Shown one piece after another: positions 27,840-39,689 of a DNA stretch of 64,000 nt. The DNA comes from Aphrophora alni. Its lineage: Eukaryota; Arthropoda; Insecta; Hemiptera; Aphrophoridae. The position numbers and the translations under genes are program-made. The notes beneath the pieces are model-generated. The model saw nothing but the letters and a program-made list of their open reading frames with translations, was not told where the DNA came from and searched no databases. Position 1 is the first letter of the stretch, and every line of letters begins with the position of its first letter. The DNA lies in NCBI GenBank assembly GCA_963513935.1, contig OY740770.1, forward strand, positions 93,156,511 to 93,220,510. Reading direction: 5' to 3'.

Positions 27840-30800
27840 CCTTAGTAATTTCAGTATGTTATAAGTTTCTGTACAAATGTGTTAATAAAAGAGATTTTGT
27901 GCAAAGTGTATACTTTATTTACTTGTAATATTTAATCTTAAATTTTTTTTCAGTGTAAAGTTGGGTGGGCTGGTGATGGAAGAACTTGTGGGCTTGATCA
28001 AGATCTCGATGGTTATCCGGATAAAGATTTGGGTTGTTCAGGTCCAAAATGTTGTAAGGTATATTATCTGTTCTTCAAAATTCAATAAGTAAAACTGAAA
28101 AGATTTTGTGATTAATATTAAACTAATTTTAAGTATTTTTTTCATTTCAGGACAATTGTATAGACATCCCAAATTCCGGACAAGAAGATGCAGATAAAGA
28201 TGGAATAGGAGATGTCTGTGATAATGATGCTGACAATGATAATGTTCCCAATAATTCGGTAACGTAAAGTTGAGCTTAATATAAATTTTAAATAGTCACT
28301 AATTCGTATAAAAACAATATAAATTATTTTAATATACATGGTTAATATTGTAAAACCACAAATTATTTGTCAAAAATATAAAAAAGAGAAAATTACATTT
28401 ATTTTATTTATTTATTTATTTTAGCACTTGGTATGAACTTAGAGTTATTGTACAACATAATAATTCTCCTAATAAATCATTGATCACCTTAATCAGTTGT
28501 ATACTAATTTTAATGTTGTGGCGAATTGAGTATTTAGCACTTTTATTGTTTAGGTTTCCTATAATACTTGGTAGATAATAGGTTGCATACTTAGTACCCA
28601 TGTCTCATAGCAAGGTCTTGAAATTTGCAATCTGTTAAAACGCCACCATACTAAGCCAGCTGTGTAGTGAACAACAGGGGAGACCAGCTGTGTTTTTGGT
28701 GTTTGTAAATTTGTATTGTTTTCCCTGTTTCTCAGGAAAATGGTCGGCTAACCTCATTTATATGAGGTCTGGTGATCCAGAAGTATCATTGTTAATAAGC
28801 TCTCACATGAATTTTCAAAAATAATAGACTAGTTATGTAACAAGCCAGAGAATGGCTTCCTTGCACATAACGCATTCGACCACCATTTGCTAGTAAATTA
28901 TTAATTAAAACCATGTGATATGGTTGTTTGATATTATGTGTTAGCCATTATCAAAGCTGATTAGTATCATGGATTAAAAGGTAGACCTCAAGACAATAGC
29001 TACGAATGGCCATTTGGGCAAACAAGTCAACCTCTGGGTGATGTAACATATTTAACATTAGTGTAAGCACTCATCCAAATTATAGTAAGTCCTAAATTTG
29101 ATTAACCTCGTAATGATACTAATCCCCCTAAGGATTCATATCATTGCAGTGTTTCTGTTTTAATTTGAAACAAATCCGTTATTTAACAAACAAACCTAAA
29201 ATTAGATGTATACATTGTATTTCTATAAATAAACATTTTTTTATTTAGCCACACAATTGGAACATAGTGTTTTTCACTAGTGTTAACTATTAACAATTTT
29301 ATTTTATTCACTACTTTTTTTAGGATAACTGTCCATTAGTCCATAATCCAGACCAGGCAGACACTGATAGTGGTGGTGGTGATAAAATAGGCGATGCTTG
29401 TGACAACTGTCCAACAATACCAAATAGTGATCAAGGAGATGTTGATAAGGATGGAATTGGAGATGCATGTGATCCAGATATGGATAATGATGGTATACAT
29501 AATTTTATGCATTTTTAAATTTACTTGAACAATAGTTATCCATAAAATAGTGAATTTGGTATTTAAAGTCACTTAACTTATACTGCTGTTGTTCATACTT
29601 TTATAGTACTTACCCAGTAAATGTAATAAAGTGTAAATTTGGTAATCTCAAAAATTTTGACCTCTGTTTTTTTTAGACTGGCTACAGAAATGAAGATAGG
29701 AGTATGAAATTTGATATAGAAGACTATAGTGTGCTCTTATATTTTGAATTCAGAAAAATCTAATTAAAAATGTAAAAATGGTCACCAAAAAAAGTTTTTC
29801 ATATCTCATTTATTGTTCAATTTATAACATGCTCATTATATACACATTTTCAGATTCCAATTCTACATTTAATTATACCAACCCCACCTCTCTTCAATGA
29901 CAAATCACAAAGTTAATGTAAAATAATGTAAGTTCAAACCTTGACCTCCCAAGAAAATGTGATATTCATATAAATATGAAATCTGGCAAGGCCTAGTGAT
30001 GGCTCCTACACATGTGTATAGCTTCGAGACCCAATATTTTACTACATACAGTACTTAGTTACCTACGAGGCTCTTTAGGGCCTAGCTGATATCAATATAA
30101 CAGTGTTATACACAATTACAAGATTAAAAAGCCTGTGTAACCACACTTTTAAACAAACTTAGCCTACTGTATAAGACCTCTTGCTCTACCAATACTATTT
30201 AAGGCTAACAAACTTTTGGGCATTACATCTAGAGAATCTGATTGTATAGTTTGACTGGGTAAGTATAATGATGGGACCCATCAACTTGTTTTTTTCATCT
30301 GACATTACCAGATTTTGGTAGAAGGTTCAAAATCAACTTTTTGTAGTATTTTAACATTATTTTTTATGAAATAAGATTATAAAATAAGTATAAAACCACC
30401 TAATTTTTAACATACAAGTATTAAAAAATCCAGAAGCTGTTTTTTACCAATTTTCACATATTTTCAATTTTTAAAGATGGTTTTCTATAATTTCATGGCA
30501 GCAGCAATATCATGTTTTGTAAAAAAAAATTAAAATGTATTTTACTGCATTCAATAAATTATTACTACCTTACTCTACAATTACTTTTTTCTACTCAAAT
30601 CAATACAATACATACAATACGTAAATATAAATTGTTTTAAAAATTAAATAATCAGTCTTATTTGTAAAGCCTTCAAACTAAATATTATTTTACACCATAA
30701 ATTTTCAAGCATAAAGTTCTGTGTGAAGTTGGAGAAATCGTTCACATAAACTTATCAAATGATGGAAACTGGTTACGGGTATGAAGTTTTGAGTTGGTCA

Positions 30801-33800
30801 AGGTGCCATGGATGGTTTAAAAATTTGAAGGAAGGCCGGAAATTTGTCAAAAATAATATTCGTTCTGGATGACTATCAACATTTACTGACAAGTGTCATA
30901 TTGCACGAGGGAATGAGCTTGTGTGGGCAAATCGTTGATTAACTATCAAAGAAATTATTAAAGAATGCAATATTTTATTTGGTTCATGTCAAGAGATTCT
31001 AACAAAAAATCTGATCTGGGAATAAGTTGTGTTGCAGCAAAGTTTGTGTGCAGCAAAATCGGGTCTACGAGGATCTTATTGATGGGCAAACAATGGAGAT
31101 ACATTCCTTAAGAACATTATAACAGGTGACAAAACATGGGTTTACAGTTATAATATGTAGATTAAAGTCCAGTCATCACAATGGCAAAGCAAATGTTATA
31201 CGGGACCCAGTTAGTTAGTGAATTTGGGGTCCGAGGCTATACATCCTCTTGTCACTGCAAACCGAATGGATATTTAGTGACAACCCAACTAATTATGTAT
31301 GTACTAATTATAGGAGGCATAAGATGATCCTCAATAGTAGTTTGTGTGGGATCGAACACAGTAGAGCTGAGGAAATGAGTGTCTAATAATAAACTCATAG
31401 TGTCCCCTAAACTATCCATATACTTTCTTTACTAAACCTATAGGGTTCAAGTGATCTTTACTTAAGGCCTTTAGGAGTCAAGCTGCTGTTGGGATATTAT
31501 TTGCTCCGGGACCCAAGAGAGTATGTCAGTCAAAATCGAATGTCAGAGTCATGTTGACTGTTTTTTTTATTTAAAAGTTACATCATGAATTCCTTCCACA
31601 AAGTCATAGTGGCTGGTATTTTTATTAGAAGGTTTCATCATGAATTCGTTCCTCAAGGTCAAACAATTAATTGTTTTTATTATCTTGAAGTTTTGATATG
31701 ATTGTGTGAAAGTGTTAGAAAGAAGAGATCTGAAATTTGATACAGTGATGAATGGGTGTTGCAACCACAACAATGCTTCTGCTCATTCAGCACTTGTCAT
31801 TCGCTAATTTTTCACACATAAATGGTGTGACAGTTGTAATACCGGAAAAAGGTTAATTTGAATTAAATATTTAATATAGCGGGAAATTGTATTGCGTGTA
31901 ATAGGAGTCAAAAACATGACTAATGATTCTGAATGTTAAACAAAGTAAATTCATAATAAAATATATTTCCAAACATAAATAAATAATAATGTGTATATTT
32001 TTAGGAAATTTAGTAATAAAAAGTTTAATGAATTGTGTGTGTAGTTAAATTGAGAGATTTGGACAATTTATGAATTGCGTGGTAGTAGAATAAAGGACTA
32101 GATCAGAGTTTTGGAACTGGACGAGAAAGATATTGCTTACACAGTGATAATTGGGAGATGTCCTGAGCTGGATATTGTAAAACCACCATGTGATTTCTTC
32201 AGTCTTAGAATGGAAGTTGACAGAGTGAGACCTATTGAAGTGTATCTAACCAAGTTTTTTGTTTAAAATGTAAAGTATATAAAAACAGTTTTTGTGGAGG
32301 AGTTATAGTGGATAGATACTTTTAATAAATACTAAGAACAATATTTTCACGTATTGAAATAGTATTAGTTTAAAAATAGCGGAAAGAATTAGACTTTTCG
32401 GTATTGAGCACGTGGTGTGAAGTAAAGACAAAAGACTATCGTATTCACATGCGAGAGACGAACAATGGTGATAAAAAATCGCAATATAAACTTTACGAAA
32501 TCGGAAGTGCGTTTAAAGTAATCTCAACGGTAAAACTACCATGCACGACATAGGACACCTCGACTAGATCACATTGTGGACAATGACTCTCTAAAAGATT
32601 GGTAAAATGTGTTATATAACATGCCATATCTAAATTTGTATAAAATTTATTATGTTCTTTGTTGTGTTAGCTATAAATTTAATCATTTTAAATAATTAAA
32701 CTTTCAAGTCAGGATACCAAGAAGGTTACTGACATAGTTAATTTTTTTTATAATGCATTTTGATAGATAAAGAAACAAATAATTTTAATATTTTCAAATT
32801 CATAAAATAAAATTGATAATTGCAATCTAAAAATAAATTCAACATTTTTAAATGAAACTAGACCTTGGCAAAGGCAATTAAAATTCAGATAGGATGTTAG
32901 TAATAGTTGAATTCCATGATATAATTTTTATGATAAATTATAATGTATAAATGTTTCATGTTTAATAAATTTATGTTAAAATTTCAGTTTAAGTGTTTCT
33001 CATTCTAACCAGAAATCGCTGAAAGTACACGTAGAAAGAACTTAGACCCTGAGATTAAATTCATAAATTCAATAAAATAGTTAACTTTTCTAAATTGATG
33101 TTAATGCATCTGGCGCCCATAAATGCTTTAAATAACTTAAATAAAAACCCTCCGTTTTTTATTATTACAATTATTGCCCAAATCTTGGAGCTTGTTAATG
33201 TTTAAAGTAGTTTTACCCTTCAGGTCTCATTTTTAATATTTTCACACAGTTCTTCCTCAACCCCCCGTATTTGCTTCATTTGCTGTTGCTGACTTTTTAA
33301 ATCCCTTGGTTCAAGTCCTTCTTCAAGGGACAACGATTTGACACAAGTGAGAATATAAAACGCAAATTGAAGGAAGAACTAAACAGGATTCCGTCATATT
33401 TTCATGTCAGGATTCATGTCATATTTTCTACATGAATATAGCAGTAGAAGTGTTATTAGAAGCAGTGTGTGACCAAGCGGGGGAGTACTTTGAATGGGAC
33501 ATGGTTGAATAAGTTGTAATGTTTCCAATAAATTTATAAAAATCAGTCCTGGAAGTTTTTAATCACACCTCATACCTATTGCTAACTTAGATGGTTCTAG
33601 ATCAACTGTATATTTTAATACTTATGAGTTCAAATCATCAATATATCTAATCAATATATTTTATAATCACAACCTAAAGATTATAGCTGTGATTTTTATT
33701 CATTTCTATTATGTTTTTAGGAATACCTAATCATCGTGATAACTGTCCACGTAGATCTAATTCTGATCAAAGGGACCAGGATAATGACAGTTTGGGTGAT

Positions 33801-36800
33801 GTATGTGACAACTGTCCTCGTATTCCAAATACAAATCAAGTTGATATAGATGATGATCATGTAGGTGATGCCTGTGACAGTGATAGTGACAGGGACAGGT
33901 AACTCTCCTTTCATAATGATTTTAAGAATGTTTTAAAATCGTTTAAGACGTTGTTCTCACTATAAATATAAAATTGGATTACACTTCATATGGTATTAAT
34001 TTATTAAATGCAATGATGCTATAATGGTTAATTGTACTGAGATAAAAAATGGATTTATAAAATACAAATTTGTGAAAATACCCCTTAAAATATGAAGGTT
34101 ATAATATTTCTCATAATCAGACTTATATGAAACAAAATAGATAACACCATAATTATTGAGAAATAAAAGAAATTATAATAATTGATCCTCAACTAATGAA
34201 TACAGGAGACATTTAAAAAAGCACAAAGCTTTGCTCTAAAAAAATTCTGGGTCATAGTAAGGTGTAAGGGAAGATTAATTTTATAGTTTATAGAATACAA
34301 AATATTTTAAATAATCTGTTTACTTTCCTAACATCTTTTGTGTGCAATGCCTTAACCAACAATTTGTAAAAAAAAAAATTCTATCACATAAAAGGAATTT
34401 TTTTGTATTTATGGAGGTATATCAGCCAATATAAAATATCTGTATTATGTATTTTAAAGAGATGGAATTCAAGATAATGCAGACAACTGCCCTCATGTTC
34501 CTAATGCTAATCAACTAGATATTGATTCGGATGGTCGTGGAGATGTTTGTGACCCAGATGCAGATGGAGACGGTGTACCAAATGAGCAGGACAACTGTTG
34601 GATTGTTTATAACCCTAATCAAGAAGATCTTGATAGTAAGAGAAAGAATACAAATTTTAATATTGTAATCTAACCAAGTATATTAGATTTGCTTTATCAT
34701 TTTGGCACTATTATTAATTATGGTTTTATTTGTTTACCTTAATATTCTTTAAACAACACCTTTTCATATATAACTCACTCACTCACTCAGTGATTGATTA
34801 ATAATTATTTAGTACTTCCTAGACATATCACAGATGTATATTCAGCAAGAGTAATTTTATTTATGACACCAAATTTGTCAAAATATGAGATGCAATAATT
34901 TGTTTTTTGTTTAAACCTATTTTGACTAAACTCTAATTAAGTTTATTGGATGTAAACCTTTGATCATCATTGCTTGTAATACAACTATTACAAAATATAA
35001 CTGTAGTAAACATGTGTGTTCTTTTATTCTAGGAAATAGGGTTGGAGACATTTGCCAAGAGGATTTTGATCTTGACAATGTAACAAACCATTTGGATAAC
35101 TGTCCAAATAATTCAAAAATATTTACTACTGATTTCAGGTAAATATTCTATATGATTAAAAAAATTACTGACTGTGTGTGTGAAAAGTTATAATACTTTT
35201 TGAATTAGAGATACAAATAAAAAACTAATTAGATTAGATTTTTGTCTTCAAAAAATATTGGACAATAGTTGAATTTTAAAATGAGATGCCATTGCAATAA
35301 ACAGCGCCCATTTCATTTCAAGGACCAAAACTGGACTTTTAATACAATATAAAACTTAGTTATTATATATAAATAATTTGTAGTGAAAAATATTGAGGCA
35401 AAAAGGAAGGTTCTAAGAACTATAGCTTGCTTGGTCTTTCTCCCTAACTTTACATGTAGCTAAAACATTAAGTTTATATTAAATTATAAATAATTTGTTT
35501 AAGTTAAAATTATATTCCAAGTCAAAACTCACAAGTTAAAAATAACCTAAATAAATTTATATGGGCTTAAAGTTTGTTACTAAAAATGAATCAATCCATT
35601 TGTTTGTTGTATTATGCTAGACATTTTTCGTTATAGCAAAATCCTCAATAATCTTAACATAGTTTTACAGTCAGAATTTATGGAGAAATTTTATTGAATA
35701 TGCTGAAAGAAATATATACTATATACACAAACATCAGTTATTGATCTTGAGATTTTTTATTTAATTTTTTTAAGACTATCATCTTAACATTGCTAACCTG
35801 AAATTATTTATTTTTCAGGACATACCAAACTGTGGTATTAGATCCTGAGGGAGATTCTCAAATAGATCCTAATTGGGTGATTTACAATAAGGGAGCTGAA
35901 ATTGTTCAAACTATGAACAGTGATCCTGGACTTGCAGTTGGTTAGTATAAAAATCCTATGTTCGTAACTATATAAAATTAGTTGTTTTTTTAGATTATCT
36001 TTTCACCTATTATCAGCTAATATTCCTGTCCCATTGAATTAATTTTAATTTATCTAAGCTATTAACAAAAAATGAATACTTTGTGTGGAGAATAATCAAT
36101 CAAAATATTTAAAAACAAATGGTCCAAAAACATTGCATAAACTTTCTACTCACCATCCCCAAAACCAAATAAACAAAATTAATCATCATGGAAAATGTCT
36201 AGTTTTGTAGTAGTAAATAAATAAATTAAAATAAACCATGGACACCGGCTTTGGACAGTTATTAAAATTCTTTGATTATACAATAAATGAGCCTCAGCGT
36301 AAATCATATTTGAATAAAATCAAACTTTTAAACAAGGCGATCAATTTTCACTTTGTTTTTTTGTTAATTATTCCTGAACCGTAATATTTTTTCATGAGAT
36401 TTTGCACATGGGTTACGGTATTATTCTCCCAATTTGCCAATTTTAAGACATTACGTCTTTATAACAACCACGTGGGAGATTAAATTTTTTACGGATAACT
36501 CATGAACCAGCATTTTTTGGAGAGATGGCAATGAATATGTTTTGTTCGAGTTCCTAGTAATATACTAAACAAAATTTGATCAAAACCTTTAACAAATTTG
36601 AGAAAATTATAATTTTGTGTTTGTTTTTATATGCAACAACTTCAAAATTTTGAGTTTTCAAAAAATGAAAAAAGATCTGAGATATGGCCAAAATATGTAC
36701 ACATATCAAATTTTATTAAAATAGGTTGGGGCTTTGGATTGTAGAGCATTGACATACAACAGCTAGGAAAAAAAAGATCATTTATGTTGGCAATTACTAA

Positions 36801-39631
36801 ACAACTTACATATGCCTAAATTATTAACTAATAAACAAATGCAATTTTAATGAAAAATCAAAGCAATATTGAATTTACTATTTACAACTTCATATTTTTT
36901 TTTTCAGGTTATGATTCTTTTGATGGAGTTGATTTTGAAGGAACATTCTTTGTTGATACTGATATTGATGATGATTATGTGGGATTCATATTCAGGTATT
37001 GGTTTTTCATTATAAGACTAAATAGACTCTAATTTCGTCTAACTACTTAAATTTGTAATTTCAATAGGCTTTGTTGTTTTAATCTGCACCAGTTCAGTAA
37101 CAAAAAACTGATCAGTTAAACCTCAAAAAGTACTAACTAGCATACATAGTTTTAGAGTAAGCATAGACATTGACAGAAAAATTTGATCTACATTTTTTAA
37201 TTAATCTACATATTCACAGCCAATGGAAAGCAAAAATATTATTTTTGACATGATGTCAGTCTATCATTTAACTCTGAACATAAACACAATAGCTACCACA
37301 AAATTTAAAATAGATATAGAACTTCAGTACCGGGAACTCTGGTGCCAATCCATATAGAATAAATCAAAAAAAAATCTGTAACACATTTAAATGGGAGAAA
37401 TTTTTAAACAGGTTATCTATAACCCCTCTCTGAGTATTTCCACTTATAAAATAGGTCAAATTTTCAGATTTTAAATTAACATGTAATGGATATCAGTTCC
37501 AACAATCTGCAATGAAAAACAATTAAGCTTATAATAAAATTGTTACTTCGGACCAAAGATCAAGAAAAAAATCTATTTTGTAGTTATAAAATTGTGTGGA
37601 GCTGTTGCTATAAAGAGGATATTGTTTATAGGCTTTTCACAGTAATGTGTCTCACATACAATGTAAAGCTTTAATTTTTATCAGGACCAATACACCAATA
37701 TGAGGAAAGTGAAGGGAGAGTGTTTAGTATATAAACAACTACATAATAAATGATTTTCATGCCAGAGATGGGATGTACTATGATGCATGTTGTACACCAA
37801 CATGTGTTTATAAGTAAACTGTATTAATCTTTCTTATGAATACTATATTTCATTGTTTTTTGTTTGGAAAGCATACCTAAAAAAACACATTTTTATTTTT
37901 ATTTTGCATAAGAAACCCAGTTTTACAAAATTTCCTTAGTATCAGTTTATTCTTTGACATTACTGACTATCAATAGACAGTTCAAATCTTGCACATGCAT
38001 TACAGAAATGTAAAATAATATAACAATAAATAATACATTGTATTAATGATAAATAATAATATATTGTATTTTGTATGATATTAAATTTTAATTACAACAG
38101 TTAAGACTTGTTTTTATATTTAGCTTTACGTTGTTAAACTTAACAATTCATCTAAGTTTAATTGCTATTGGTAGAGCGTATATTGAGAGAATCAACACTT
38201 AACTGCGAATCTAATGCACAACTAAGTTAGTTTTTCTTTTTTTAAATAACACCCATAAAATAGCATTTTTTGAGAGGATATAATATAGCAATATACCCCA
38301 TTATGGATGTTCTGCATTTCATACTGTAATTAAGACAAGTTTAGCTCAAAATGTTAGTTACACAAATCAGTTCTGCTCATTTTTTAAACCAGAAAATAAA
38401 GCATTTTTTAAAATGGTAAGAATTTTGAAGTATTCTGAAGAATTATTAAATAGGATCACTAAAATAGCAAAAATTATAGGTAAAAGCTAACAAATTTCAA
38501 AATATCAAGTCACAGATATAATCCTGGCAGCCATTTTATAGGTCCCCAAACAGAGTATTTTAATGTGAATTGCTGCATTATGGAGAGAAACATATAAAAT
38601 TACACATTAAATGTTATTGGTTTTTATTCCTAATCATGATGAAATTCTTCAGCCATATTTATTAATACAAACTTTGTTTCAGTGAGAATGTCAAAATAGT
38701 TTGTGAGAAAGTACGACTAAAATAAATAAAAAATATATATATATATAACATTAAAACATGAATTGAATCAACTTCATTAAGCGATATATTCATTCTGTTT
38801 TACAGTTACCAGGATAACCATAAATTTTATACAGTAATGTGGAAGAAAAATACACAGACTTACTGGCAAGCAACTCCATTCCGAGCTGTAGCAGAACCAG
38901 GAATTCAATTGAAGTTAGTTCATTCCTCTACTGGACCAGGCCAGATGTTGCGTAATTCTTTGTGGCATACAGGAGATACTGAGGATCAAGTTAGTTTAAG
39001 GAAAATATGTGTTTGTTAGTTCAATAGCAGGTATACAAAGTGCCCCATATAACTTTAAATATAGATACAGAGAGCATTTGTCCCATTTATTTATAATTTT
39101 TCATCTGTTTAATCATGAAATTTGTTGTGAAATTTCATACAATCCAGAGTTCACCGTAGCATCATACTCCATATTTTAATGAAATCAAAGTATCAAAACT
39201 TGATAGCCATTTAAATTCTCGGACTGGTATAGATGCATGAAACTTTGACATAAACCCATCAGCGCCTATTGGTCCCATATGGTACCACTAGAGTGGGAAT
39301 TTTTGATTTTTTGGGTTGGCTGCCCTGTTTACCCTAACCACGATCTGTTGAGTCAGAATGTAGCGTTGTTATGCCTCCTAAAAGCAGTCCTGCTCTTTAG
39401 TTGTTATCTTATTGTGTTATAGGTTAATTTTTGTTTCTGCTTTGTATATATTTTATTACTATGGACACATCTAGAATGGTTTTAGAGCAAGTAATTTATT
39501 TTCAACTTTTTTGGCAGATTTCTTTTTGTAGTATGATTAAGACAGTTTATATTTATCCATGAAAACCTGAATGTATCTATAAATAGAATTTTCAGGACTA
39601 CAGAGTACTAACTATTAATGGTACTACTGTG

Positions 39632-39689
<58 letters not shown>

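Larger units (their letters stand above)
33899..38805. other. Introns between the type 3 and C-terminal exons
   Basis: Outside the listed exons no gene is seen. The segment 36370-36760 (gatatggccaaaatatgtac, tcaaattttattaaaatagg) resembles 44010-44720 in wording and spacing (aaggccaaaatatcactaca, ccaaatttgatcaaaatcaa), suggesting a dispersed old repeat. Confidence 0.35.

Noticed and set aside
33717..33914. - strand frame opposite a Tsp exon
   Set aside because: A shadow of the aspartate-rich type 3 repeats on the + strand; valine/isoleucine/threonine-rich translation is the antisense of GAT/GAC codons. The same applies to 28142-28339 and 29336-29572.
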